From Panicum virgatum (lineage: Eukaryota > Streptophyta > Magnoliopsida > Poales > Poaceae): a stretch of DNA of 64,000 nucleotides. The position numbers were made by a program, and so were the translations under genes. The stretch spans positions 16,912,913-16,976,912 of the forward strand of contig NC_053147.1 in NCBI RefSeq assembly GCF_016808335.1, written 5' to 3'. Below are positions 45,877 through 57,639 of the stretch, piece after piece. How positions within the stretch are numbered: position 1 is the stretch's first letter; every line of letters starts with the position of its first letter. The notes under the pieces were generated by a model. That model worked only from the letters and a program-made list of their open reading frames with translations. It ran no database searches and was not told the origin of the DNA.

Positions 45877-48800
45877 TCACAGCTGCTTTCTCCGGAATTT
45901 TTGGTGATTCCTCCATGACCATGCAAGCAAGAAAATCACAAGCGCAATCCCCACTGAGCTCCAAAAGATAACCAACCAGGTAGGCATTGGGTCATGAAAC
46001 AGCCCTGCTCAGATTTGCTGAATGTCAGGCAAACAGTTTGCGAAACATGGCTTTTTTTTCAACTATATCATATCACACACTGGATTGTCAGTGCTATATC
46101 TGACAAGAAAGTTGAAAAGTGGAAGCTCACCATGCCCAAACTTCATGCAGATAAGTAGCTCCACTATGCAAATAGCCAGAGAGAGCCAACAAAAGGCTCC
46201 AACCTTCTTCACTTGTTTGCTGTGGTGATTAAAACCAAGGTCTATCATCAATTATCCAACAATAAAGCGTAATACTGTGCATGCGCGCAGTTGCTAACAA
46301 CTGAATGGCTAGTAGGCTAACCTGTCTTGTAAGTAGGAGTTATACTCGCGGATGGTTGGGATGGCAATCAGCCACCAGAGGATCAATCTGTACACGACCA
46401 AGGGGTTCCTTGGAGGAATCCATAGACAAAATTTGAGAAAGAATGTGTTAAGCTCCACAGTCATGAAGACGGCGCAGAGGAAAAGCACTTGGATGAATCG
46501 CAGTGACCCCATGAAAGGATGCCACTGATCCTTGTCCCATTGTGCAGGGGTGAACTGGCTCAGCGATCTTTTCACCTGCAAGACAATCAAAGAGTGTAAA
46601 TTAGTCTGCCAGTGTGCACAGATAATGCTGAAGTTCTAGATCAATTCAAACTAGGAGTTCTTATACTTCTCTGGAGTAACATAACTGAAATAATTTAGGT
46701 TGCGTTTATAACTCTGTTTTATGATTGGGGGCATTCAGAAGTGATTGCTGTGGCTGCAGCTGCAGCGGTAACAAACTACCGCTACAGTGGCTAGAGACAT
46801 AAACTGCTGCAGCTGAGCACAAAAGTAAATAGCACAGCCGGGCACAGAGATCATCGCTTAATTAGAAATATTCATTCTGAAACATTTTTTAGACTATTTG
46901 ATTTCATGTGCTATGATAGAACAAGTTCTACGAGTCAAACTCAATAATAGCTACAATTGTTTGGCCCTAGGACAACATGTGGGCAAGCCTGATTACAAGC
47001 CTGGTTGTCTGAAATAGATGTTACTATTCACATGTTGATCCAGTTTGTAAGATAACAGTGAATGCACAACTGTATGGGAAAAGAATTGTGAAGAAACTCA
47101 AGGCTCAATAACGACACAGAGCAGATTTGGACAGCGCAACAGATGTAAAACAGGCCCACTGGGAAAACCTCACATGTTGTCTGGCATCTCACATGCAAGA
47201 AGTCAAAGCAATTTACTTTTGCTCAGTAAACTGCATTGCTTTTGAGTCACTTGTCTTGGACTATCCTTTGGCAAGGTGCTGTCCTAACTCAGAGCAGTAT
47301 CCATGGTGTGTAATTCTTATGAAAAAAAGCAAAATATCCAAGGGAAACTTAACAAGTATAGAAGATCAGGGATTCAGGGCCATGGTGATAAAAAGTGCAG
47401 TGGAACAAACCCCCGGGATACTGCTCTGCTTATGTTTCAGACACCAGCACTTCAGCAGTCTCTAAAACATGTGTTAGTTCTCAAAACTGTTTTTCGTAAG
47501 TTTTGGTCCAAAATACATAGACAACATACTTCTAAAAGAAGACCTATTCAGGAACAAAGGCCTTGTCAATACAAGGATACAATTGCAACAAAATTACCCT
47601 GCTATAAGATGGAGAAACCATTCGCCTGCAAATGTATTTTCAGTTAACATACCTTACCCATGATGCTTGGTTGGCGGCTCAGTCCAACCCATTCATATGT
47701 TTTGCCGTCAAAGTAACGTACTGTGTGCATTCCTGCCCAAATACCTGCATAAAAATAGCAGCATTTCCATCAAAAACATATAATTATCATCATCAAATAA
47801 TTTCAGAAATTACATCAGTTCTTCTTAGGTTCCCTGGGCCATGAGTATTAAATATACTAAGATCTTGATTTGCTCAATAGAAAGTTTACTTTCTAGGCAT
47901 CAGGTGATATAATAACATTAAATATTCTAGTCAAATAACAAGATGCCAGAGGCATGCCAGACATGTACTATTTTTTATTTTCCATTTTGACTTATGGATA
48001 CATAGCTAATCTTAAATACTATGAAGTTACAGTTGATAGAATCCAATGCAAAGAAATTGTATAAAATCATGCAAAAGGAGAAGATGTCGATTACTTTAAT
48101 ATGCTTATTACTTAGCTTACTGATCAACAGCAGATCACATTAATATCAGTAAGGTAACCGAAAGTATGAAACATGAACATTAACTATCTTCAAATGTCTC
48201 ACCAAACCAATTGCAGATCAAGATATCCAAAATAATGCTATCCCACCAGCACTCGTTAAAGTTTGGCAACATGTGTCTGAACGTTAGCTGCAAAATGTCA
48301 TAGTCAGCATGCTTCCTTGTCCAAGAGACGACAAGAATGAAAAGTTAACTTTGAAGTCCTTTCCAGTACGGCACCCAGATCTAACCTCCATAAGCTCAAA
48401 GCCAATGGACAAGACCCAAAGGAGAAGTTGATTTCGTATCATTACAGCTTTGCCCCACCACCCAAGGATATGGGCAACAACGAATTCATCAAACAATGTC
48501 TCCTATACATAGATCAGACAGTCTAGTTTAATAGAGTAATAGCAATAATGATGACCAAAGCATGTGCGTTTTCACAGAATAGGAAGGTTCATATGGAAAA
48601 TCATACATAAATATTTATGAACTTGTTTTTAGGGTTTTCTGGAACATACAGACGGCAATCAGCTCCATAAGATCTCTCTGGCAATTCTGCATTTGGAAAA
48701 AAATGTTTATTGCCAGCACTTTATTTAAAAATAAATCTTATATCTCCTGTGAATTTAATCAGAGATTTTACCAACTCCAAGATCAGGGTGAAGGTGTTTC

Positions 48801-50999
48801 ATGAACTGGCGAGCATCATCACGATTCTGGAAAATTAGCAGCAAATAAGAGCCACAGATTAGTTAGCTAAAATGCCCTTCGCACTGACGTGCCCAAATTA
48901 ATCAAGTCATTGACCAAAGGCGATGATGCCAACAGAAGAGTATCCGACCGAACCACATATGTAGATAACCTGGAAAAGAAGAAATGTAATAGCGACGAGG
49001 TAAACGACAGCCAGTCCATGCACCAGGCGCCAGACAGCAGGATGGGGCCTAATAAGTATCCTGTGACAAAATTGCCAGGGCACTGAATCAGTATCGTCCA
49101 AAAACGTCAGCACATCGACCTATACTGATGTATGATAGATTTATGGGAGCTGAAAATGGCTATGGACTGCAAAGCAATATTTTGCAAGGTCAGGGAGATG
49201 AGAACAGAAATCTTGCAGCAAGTACAGACAGTAAAGATGCCTTGGCACCGTGTCCCTAAGGTAGTTTGTCTACCTGATCCACAATATGCACAGCACAACT
49301 GTGGCTCGAGAGCAACATGACAAACGAAGCGATGCACTGATAAAGCCCAATGTTTGATTTCCATTTTTTTTAAAAGAAGGGAAATTTACTCACGTTGAAG
49401 GTGCCTGAAGCGTGCAGTAGGCAAGGAAGACTGCAATCATAGCCCAGACACCCCTGGAAAGTTTCAGTAACAGAAGGTGAGTCAGCATCACTCACTCTCT
49501 CCAATCATTGTGCACTGCTGTGAGGTAAAACAGCTCGAGTCCAAAAGGTGGCATCAGAATGTAACAGTGGCCTGATAATCTTTTGCGTTTGGAATAGATG
49601 AAAAGTAGTAGACTGCTTCTTCTTTTATTTCTACTTTTGAAAAATTCAGTGCTGTTTACTCCCTCCGTTTCAAATTATAAGTCATTCCAAAAATCTTGGA
49701 GAGTCAAATCATCTCAAAGTTCGCCCAAAATTATAGAGAGAAATATAAAGATTTATGACATCAAATAAGTGCACTAAGAAAATATAGCTAACAAAGAATC
49801 TAATGATACTTAATTGGTATTATAAATATTATTATCTTGTTATGTAAATTTGGTCAAATTTAAAAAACTTTGACTCTCCAAGATTCTTGGAATGACTTAT
49901 AATTTGGAACGGAGGGAGTAATAATTAAATATTGAGATGGTTCGGCCATACCTCTTGATTGATGTCACGCTACTGTGAGCAGCAGCGCCTTCAGGATCAA
50001 GAGCTCCACTTGCCCATCTGAAAGGGAAGAGCAATTGAATCTGTGGTCAGATGAGATGCCACCACGAGAAAGTGAAAAGGAGGGTGCCCCATGGTACGGT
50101 TGGTATCGTATCCACCGCTCAGCAGCCTACAAGTCACTCATGAATTGCATGTCCCGAGTGGCACATCCCGGGGATAACTTGGGACTGGGGGACAGCTAAT
50201 GGCTGTACCTTAGGTTCAGGTCCAAGCTTAATTGGTAAATATTCTTCCTCACAAGAAATGGTATCATGTTTTCAGGAGGCAGTAGGAAAACTCTCTGGTT
50301 ATTATCTTACTACTACTAAATGAACCGAAATAAACCTCTTAATTTGCACACGTTTATAAGTGCCCAAGGAAAATAATATGTAAGACAGCCTTTAGAGCAA
50401 CTTTCAGACAATTACATTTCCAGGAGAGTTTCAGAACAGTTTTGGCATGAGATACTTGAGCAGGACTCCGGTTCTCCACAGCCACTCGTATTTGACGTGC
50501 GTGCCTACCCATTGATCATCCTCCAATTATTCAGAAGCTCGATCCGTTCGCACATATTCACTAAATTCCAACCAAAATCTCCTTTTGGGAAAAAAGGGAA
50601 AATAAAACCAAGCCACAAGAGTACATGGCTGCCTTTCCTCTCTGACACGGTTGCAGCACCTGGTATCCCTGGCAGCTCTTGTACTTCCCTAGCACAGGCC
50701 TTTTCGCACCCGTAAAAATTCCGTCATCAAGCGGGGCAGTACGAACACAACGGTGGCAAAGGCGAAACGAGACAGGGCTCTCCTTCTCTCTGCTTGAGGA
50801 ACAGAGGAGGAGGAGGAGGAGAATTCGAGGGCGCTTACATGAGAAGGCAGGCGCCGACGAGGAGCACCGAGATGGTGTGCGGCTTGTAGAGCCACGCTGT
50901 CCACGGGTCGTACTCGTCGGCGGCGGCGGTGGCGGCGCCATCGGTCGCCGCCGGCGGCCGCCTCTCCTCGCCGTGCCGCGCCCGCTGCTTGGCCTCCAT
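45877..50999 (-). CDS. PSS1: Phosphatidylserine synthase, base-exchange type
   Basis: Twelve exons join in frame to 425 codons: 50999-50839, 50017-49952, 49453-49394, 49060-48970, 48826-48772, 48686-48607, 48502-48386, 48287-48203, 47744-47653, 46575-46322, 46219-46131 and 46004-45877. Introns are GT..AG and phases match throughout. The protein is a plant PSS (Pfam PSS, PF03034): [16 protein letters not shown], an early membrane segment ([20 protein letters not shown]), [60 protein letters not shown], the conserved [20 protein letters not shown], and [20 protein letters not shown], with several further membrane helices. Length equals Arabidopsis PSS1. It exchanges serine for the ethanolamine head group of phosphatidylethanolamine in the ER. 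Rice's homolog affects internode growth (known for the family). Intron 2 holds a Stowaway MITE. Confidence 0.95.
49659..49918. mobile_element. Stowaway MITE in intron 2 of PSS1
   Basis: A 260-bp element runs CTCCCTCCGTTTCAAATTAT .. ATAATTTGGAACGGAGGGAG and is flanked by TA on both sides. These ends are classic for Tc1/mariner Stowaway MITEs of grasses. It is non-coding and lies wholly inside intron 49454-49951, away from the splice sites. Confidence 0.95.
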
Positions 51000-52363
51000 G
51001 ACACGTCCTCAGTGCGCCACCCGAATCAAGAGGGAACAGCCGCCCTCTGGGTCTGAGCCCGCGACAGCAGAAACCGCCGGAACCAACGCCTGCCAGAGTT
51101 GGACCGTCCTGCAAACCGCCAAATTACCATGCCGGAGCCGCCGCCGCAGCACCGAGTCAGCAAGCGCGGATTGCCGTCGCACCCGCCGGGGCCATAAAAA
51201 GGAGACGGGAAAAAAAAACCGCGAGAGAATTCCATATGCAAGATGGCGCAACGCAACATACCGCGGAGACGAGGAACCGAGCCGCCGCGAAAGGTTGTTG
51301 GAGAGCGTATCTTTTCTTAGCCGTGCGGTGCGGTTGCCCTACGCGATCCGACGGGACGCCACAACGGAAAACGCAATCGGCGGCGACGCCCGCGCGAAGC
51401 GAATTTCGGGAAGGGGGCGCCGAGCCGGACGCGCGCCGCCGCCGCGAGCGCGGGAATTGCAGAAGGCGCGCGCGAGGCGCTGGACGACGAGAGGGGAGGC
51501 GGGCGGGCGGGCGGGCGACGAAGTGGAGAAGGAGAAGGCGAGGGAGGGTGGCGGTCGCCGCGTCTTTAAAAGAGAGGGTCCGAGGGTACCGCGGCGCGGA
51601 TCGCGGTTAATCGGGGGCGTCTATTCCTCGCTCGCGCGAGCTTGCGCCGAGCTGTCGCAGCTACGCTCCGCCCCCCGCTCCCCCGCCTTCCTCCGCCTCC
51701 CAGGCTCCGGCGCCGCCCTCGGCGCCTCCGCCGCCGCCCTCCGCCGCCGCCTTCCCTAACCGAGCTCGCCGCCGCGCGCCGCCGCCTTCTCCTCGCCCCC
51801 GCCGCCGGCCCCGCCCACCGGTTATCCGGCCCCGCCCGGCCGGCGGCGCTACCGCGCCGCCGCGCCCTCCGCCGGTCGATCCGCCGCCACCGCCTGGCCG
51901 CCGCCGCCCCCGACCCCTCCTCTATTGCCGGCGGCCATGGAGCCGCCCCGCCCCCCAACAACCCGAAATGATAAGGCCGCCACCGCCCTCCACCACCCCG
52001 GCCGCCGGCGACCTCGCCGGCGGCCGCTCTGCCCACCTACCACCCCTCCCCGGCCACCCCTCCCCTTCCCCTAGCTCGCAACCCCCGCCGGCGGGCGCTC
52101 TCCCCTCCCCTGCTCGAGGAAGACGATGAACAGGGCGAGCCGGGGGCTTCTGCGATGCGGCGCGATGAAATCGCGCGCGCTATGAATAGATCTCCCGCGG
52201 TTAATCTGCCCGACTCGGTTCCGTGGTTTTCGCGCGGCTCCCCCACGTAAACGCGACGCGTCCGGGCCGCCGGAGCGAGCCGTCCCGGGTGCCCCATGTG
52301 TACCCCGGACGCTCTGGCAGGGTCCCGGGTTCCGGGGCTGGCTGGCGTTGGCATGGCACTGGC

Positions 52364-52365
<2 letters not shown>
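51000..52365 (-). promoter_or_regulatory. GC-rich 5' region of PSS1
   Basis: The region upstream of the PSS start codon is very rich in G, C and CpG, with (CCG)n and (CGC)n runs between about 51650 and 52050. A TTTTAAAG sequence on the minus strand near 51573-51566 could act as TATA. Long open frames on both strands here follow from composition and show no family resemblance. The transcription start is not determinable by eye, and a second divergent promoter cannot be excluded. Confidence 0.45.

Positions 52366-52397
<32 letters not shown>
52366..52397. repeat. Uninterrupted run of about 32 C
   Basis: A C homopolymer (G on the minus strand) ends in CGGGGTAGGG. Its true length is uncertain because such runs are unstable and hard to sequence. 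Confidence 0.9.
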
Positions 52398-52399
<2 letters not shown>

Positions 52400-53300
52400 G
52401 GTAGGGCGTGTGCGTGTACTATTATTTGTCGAGGCCTCAACTACTTTTGTTCCGATGCATCTGTGCGCTTCTCGCCGGAGGGCCTGGCCAGCCGATCTCC
52501 GTGCAACAAGTGGCTTGCGACTCACGTATTTGGGCTCCGGCTGAACGGCGGCAGGTGGCGAATCGAAGGCCAAAGAGTGCCGGAAACCTATACATGTTCC
52601 GGAAGATTTTTTTCCTATATACATGTTCCGGAAGATTTTTTCCTATATATTTTCCGGTATTTGAGATCCGTGCAATGTTTATCTAACGATCAGGATTACT
52701 CCAAGTGCATAGTAGTGGACCCCTCCCCCTGCGCTGCGCACAGCACGTGGTGGACACCAATCGCTTCAGGAGCGGGGAAGTCGGATGGAGATAGAAGCAA
52801 ATTCAAAATTTTAAATGACCTTTTCTCATAAATGATGTACTCAATTTAAAATCCATTTGCACAGTTGTATTGATTAGAATTAATGCAACAAAATGCGATC
52901 CAATATGTTATTTTCAATTTGTCTTATTAATGTTTCAACATTTTAATATACCAGTCAAACATTTTTTACATATTATTTCAACATTTGCAATGTGCTATTT
53001 CAACATATTTTTAGTAAATGTTGATTGTTTTTTCCTCATTGTTGAGTTCAGTTTTCTAAATTGTTGAACCAATTTGGTAAAAATATTGAATACTATATTA
53101 CATGGGTTCTCGTAGAGAAATACAAGGAATATAAAAATAATAGCACTGAGTAGCTCACGAGGACAGACACCTGCAATGATGGGCGCTCAGCTTTGTGCCT
53201 TGGCATGACCATGTCCTTGCTATTGAAGTGGGCCGGCTATATGCTACAGATACACGTATATGGGCTCTGTGATGGCCCGTGCGATACATGGCTTATTGAT
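52398..53300. other. Intergenic sequence, no gene seen
   Basis: This moves from GC-rich to AT-rich text. A 33-base phrase 'atacatgttccggaagatttttt.cctatat' is tandemly doubled near 52590-52650. From about 52860 to 53060 repeated 'tttcaacatttt' phrases occur. Nothing is recognised. Confidence 0.45.
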
Positions 53301-53309
53301 CTTCCGGAA

Positions 53310-54165
53310 GCTGTATAGGTCCCCCACCTGAAAAATCCGAACCCGAAAAACCCGAACACTACTTCGGGTAGCAAGCCACGGTATCGAAATTATTATGGGT
53401 ATTTCGGGTTTATGACCCCGGTACCCGAATACCCAAAGATCCAGGCAGCCCAAGCCAGTATTTCAGACCAGCCCACCAAATCCCCCATGTCGGTCCGTTA
53501 TCCACTACTACAAAACCCAGTAACCGCTTAACCCTAGACCTACCGCCACCTCCAGCCGCAACTTCCGTTCCGTGAGGGCGAGGGCGTGACGGTGCCTCTC
53601 CAACCTCCTCCTCCTCACCTCTCCGATCTCCTGTCTGTCCCGCCAGAGCAGGAGCCGGAGTCTGCACCCGCCAGATCCGCCTCCTCCTCCACGCCCCCAG
53701 CTTTCACTCTCGCAGTCCCGCTGGCGGCGACGGCGGCGGTGGCGAGTGGGGCTTCGGCGGCAGCGGCGACGGCGGCCCGAGTCTGTGCGCGCCTCCTCCG
53801 CCATGCGAGCTGTCGCGAGCACCTGGCCGGCGTGGAGGGACGGCATCGAGCCGACCGCGCAGGCTGCCTGGTCGACCACGAGCAAGGAACCGCCAGCCGC
53901 AGTGTGGGGCGAGCTGCGGGCGGGGAGCGGTGGCCGGCTAGGCCACGCGCTGGAGCGGTGGAGGCATGGCGTATTGCAGAGTTTAGGATAGTTCGGGTTG
54001 TTCGGGTAAACCCGAACCCGAACCTGAAATATCGAGTACCCAAAATGTCGGATTTTGTTTATTTTGAGTAAATTTCGGGTTGGAGTTTTCAAAACCCAAA
54101 ATTTGAAAAACCCAAAAAACCCAATCCGAAATTTTTGGGTAACCCGAATGCCAAGGCCTACACCC
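53310..54165. repeat. CCCGAA/TTCGGG-rich repeat pair flanking a GC-rich core
   Basis: Clusters of ACCCGAA and TTCGGGT occur on both sides (53325-53450 and 53990-54160) of a GC-rich central part (about 53500-53950) that looks like the 5' end of a plant gene. Clustered short subterminal motifs around captured sequence are typical of non-autonomous hAT or similar DNA elements. I cannot identify terminal inverted repeats or a target duplication. Confidence 0.45.
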
Positions 54166-54959
54166 GTGTGTCCATGGAAGGATGGACCCGTAAAGCATCG
54201 AGCTGTTTTACTACTCGGTGGTCGGGTTGCGTCGGCGCTTGCCTCTTTTGTTTCCAGCCGATCGTGGCTAAAATAAATCTGTGGTCTTGCGCCTTTGATT
54301 CGGCGTACACTACTACAGAATAGCTCAATAGTCCCGGTTAGCAAACCTCTTTTATCCCGGTTTCTCAACCGGGATCACCAATCCGGGACAAAAGATAGGA
54401 GTCTTTAGTCCCGGGTGTGGCAACCGGGACAAAAGAGTAGTTTTAGTCCCGGGTCATGCTACCGACCGGGACAAATAGAATTTTCACGAATAAAAAAAAT
54501 GAACCCTGACCGCTCGGCGGCTTTGCCGGCCGGCGGCCGTCGCTGGCCCCAGCGCCCTCTTCTTCTACCTCTGCTTGTTCTAGTTCTACACAGCATATGT
54601 CTCATTTCTCAAATTCTCTAATCAATAACAACATCATCAAATCTCCCGTTCAATTACAACAATGAAACCAGCAACAATCCTCAAATTAAAAATATATTCA
54701 ACCTTCCTTTTTTCGAACAACAACAGCTAGAACAAGTTCATCAACAGAAAAATAAAAATACTATGGATCTCCACCTCCAATCATGCGCTTGCACTTGCCG
54801 TCAAGCCGGCGCACGCCGGTCTCGCCCTTCGCCGGCCCCGCGCTGGGGCCTGGCCGAGCTCCCACCCACGCGGCGGCGCACCGGCTCCGCCTACACCGGC
54901 GGCCCCGGCCTAGACGCGAGGCGTTCCTCGGCCCGCTCCTCCCGCGCCGGTGCCCGCCG

Positions 54960-55665
54960 GTCTGGACGCGCGGCAGGCGGCGGCGGCGGCGCCCCACCCG
55001 CGCCGGCGGCCCCCGGCCTGGACGCGCGGTGGCTGGAGGCGTCGCCCGGCCCGCTCCTCCCGTGCTGCTGGGCGCCGGTCTGGACGCGCGGCCGTCGACG
55101 GCGGCGGCGGCCCACCCGCGTCGGCGGCCCCCGGCCTGGACGCGCGGCGGCCGGAGGCGTCGCCCGGCCCGCTCCTCCCGTGCTGCTGGGCGCCGGTCCG
55201 GACGCACGGCCGTCGACGGCCCCCAGCCTGGACGCGCGGCGGCCGGAGGCGTCGCCCGGCCCGCTCCTTCCGTGCTGCTGGGCGCCGGTCCGGACGCACG
55301 GCCGTCGACGGCGGCGGCGGCCCACCCGCGCCGGCGGCCCCCAGCCTGGACGCGCGGCGGCCGGAGGCGTCGCCCGGCCCGCTCCTCCCGTGCTGCTGGG
55401 CGCCGGTCCGGACGCACGGCCGTCGACGGCGGCGGCGGCCCACCCGCGCCGGCGGCCCCCAGCCTGGACGCGCGGCGGCCGGAGGCGTCGCCCGGCCCGC
55501 TCCTCCCGTGCTGCTGGGCGCCGGTCCGGACGCGCGGCAGTCGACGGCGGCGGCGCCCCACCCGCGCCGGCGGCCCCCGGCCTGGACGCGCGGCGGCCGA
55601 AGGTGTCGCCCGGCCCGCTCCTCCCGCGCTGCTGGGCGCCGGTCCGGACGCGCCGGCGGCCCCCG
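54960..55665. repeat. 118-bp GC-rich minisatellite in the CACTA element
   Basis: About six units share blocks such as GTCCGGACGCACGGCCGTCG and CTGGACGCGCGGCGGCCGGA. Starts near 55291, 55409 and 55526 give 118 bp, and one unit (from about 55198) is shortened to about 92. Long open frames in all six frames come from stop-poor GC composition. The unit is not a multiple of three, so no single repeated protein is encoded. Confidence 0.92.
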
Positions 55666-55842
55666 GCCTCCTCCCGCTTGCGCCTCCCCGGGCCGAGCGC
55701 TAGATCTAGTATTCCCCTGAGAGAAAAGATGAGAGTGAGGGGAGTTGAGGTGAGAGACAGCTCGAGGAGTATGAAATGATAAGGCACCAGTACACAGGGA
55801 CAAAAGGTGAGAGACAGCTTCTCGAAATCACCGAGCGAGACA

Positions 55843-56015
55843 TGCATTTGTCCCGGTTGGAGACACCAACCGGGACAAAAGGCCCTCATTTTGTCCCGGT
55901 TGGTGTCTCCAACCGGGACAAAAGGCTGCGCGGGCCTTTTGTCTCGGTTGGAGCCACCAACCGGGATAAAAGGACACTCTTTTGTCCCGGTTGGTGCCTC
56001 CAACCGGGACAAAAG
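55843..56015. repeat. Series of TTTTGTCCCGGTTGG palindromes
   Basis: Five or more alternating copies of TTTGTCCCGGTTGG and CCAACCGGGACAAAA lie back to back with short loops such as 'tgtctc' and 'tgcctc'. They form strong hairpins near the right end of the CACTA element. Similar single copies occur near its left end (54345-54470). Confidence 0.9.
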
Positions 56016-56138
56016 GCCCATGTACCTCTGCTGGCCCGGCTAGCCGTTGGACCCGGGACAAAAGCTATCTATTGTCCCGGGCCCAAAGGCTGCCGGGACA
56101 AATGATCTGGAACAAAGGCCTTTTTTGTAGTAGTGGTA

Positions 56139-56765
56139 GCTTTAGCTTAGCGTAGTGACACCTGTTGTAATGGTAACCATCAGCGTTGGATGAAACGCCT
56201 TTTGGAAGGATCCTCGGAAGTCAACGAGGCACCAACACGTTGGTTTTGGCCTAAATAAGAGTAAATATTATAATAGATTAAATGCTAAGATGGAAGAGAG
56301 AGAAGAGGAGAAGCGGATTGTAAACTTACAGCTAGCTTTGATATAAGAATCAAGAAACTTTGTGAGAGAGAGACAACTGTATCATAAATTAATGATGAAG
56401 AACTCACTACTATACGAGTTGACGAGTGGCTGAAAGTGGTGAACCCAGGCCATGATATAAGCCTAGCCTACGCAGCTCACTAAGCAGCAAATCCACGCTT
56501 TTAAAATCACTTTTAGGGGAAAATTTCCCTCAAAAAGAATATATGGGAAAAACACAGTGCAGCATGCACTGACGGTGAATTTTGGGTACACTAGTTTTTT
56601 TAAAAATAAAGTAAGTTACGAAGCAGAAAGGCACTGCGGCAATAATTCACCTGCGGGCGGGTAAGAACAGAACAGAACAGTCAATAGAGAAACCTTCACG
56701 ACGAGTGGGGCGACACTGCGAGGCCCGATAACCTGGATGGGAGCTTGAATTTTTTTTATTTTTAA
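56139..56765. other. Intergenic sequence, no gene seen
   Basis: Mostly AT-rich text with no recognised element ends or genes. It lies between the CACTA element and the long-inverted-repeat element. Confidence 0.45.
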
Positions 56766-57440
56766 CTTTTTTTTAATAATATTTTAATTTTAACCCGGCT
56801 GGCTGCCGCTTTATTTGCACGGCATAACCCGTTTGGCCGCGCCATCCGTACTGGCGCGACAATTAGCCTCTGTCCGCCAGTACGGGTGGCATGACATGCG
56901 TGCCATGTTGGCAGGGGGGTTGCGGCGAGCCACGCAGGCAGGTGACGTGGGCACGCCTGTCGCGCCACATGCAATGGCGCGACAAGCTTGTCACGCCGCC
57001 CCGCCTAGCGCGACAGGCGCTATGTCCTGAGCCCGTGCCGGCCCCCTCCTCCCCCACCCTTCCTTTCTTCCCCCTCTTGCCCGAGCCGAGAGGCTTGCTC
57101 AAGCCGCCGCCGGCCATTCGCCCCCCCCCCCCATCCCTCTAAAATCCGGCGTTTTGTGGAGAGAAAAGTGGGGGAAATCGTTCCCCATCCTTCTCCGAAG
57201 GTATTGCCTCTATTTTTTTCGTTTGACCATGTACATTAGTGGTTCAAGGTGATTAGGGATTGAATATTGATTTGAGAAATGATGTGGTAGTTGATAGTGT
57301 AGTCATGATTAAAGTTTTGGATGACACGTAGATGGTACTCTGCTCGTGATTTGGACGTGAGGTAATACGTGCATGCACCGATTAATATCTATTCTAGGAT
57401 TGAGTAGATGGAATGATATTAGGATTGAGGACCCATTAAT
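56766..57440 (+). repeat. Left long inverted repeat
   Basis: Homology to the right arm begins in the A/T-rich 'ttttaataatattttaattttaac' and continues past the GC-rich core (about 56880-57160) into 'gcatgcaccgattaatat.tatt.taggattgagtag' near 57370-57420. The core is rich in GGCGCGACA and its complement. Confidence 0.85.
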
Positions 57441-57639
57441 ATGAGTTTCATTCATGGATAATAGGCAACTTGGAATTGTTTTTGTAGTTGCTTTCTTTGT
57501 AGATAGATGATTTCGCTCAGTTGTTGCACGGAGTATGTATAAAGAAAATGGAGAGTTGGAGAAAATGAATGTGGATGTCTAACATTTAGATACTTCTCCA
57601 TCGTGCTACTATGTATTGTCTTTAGATTGATAGCGAAAC

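Larger units (their letters stand above)
54308..56135. mobile_element. Non-autonomous CACTA element
   Basis: The left end is CACTACTACAGAATAGCTC and the right end is the complement of CACTACTACAAAAAAGGCC. GTA duplications flank it (54305-54307 and 56136-56138), the 3-bp size expected for CACTA elements. Subterminal repeats of CCGGGACAAAA and its complement are dense at both ends. The interior has no transposase; it is dominated by a 118-bp GC-rich minisatellite. It must have moved with transposase from elsewhere. Confidence 0.92.

Noticed and set aside
50929..52040. Long plus- and minus-strand open frames in GC-rich sequence
   Set aside because: Open in all frames because of composition. The region is the 5' side of PSS1 and the frames contain only Arg/Ala/Pro/Gly-rich text.
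54761..56021. Very long open frames on both strands (250-370 codons)
   Set aside because: They are produced by the stop-poor 118-bp GC minisatellite and adjoining hairpins of a CACTA element; the unit is not a multiple of three and no family resemblance is seen.
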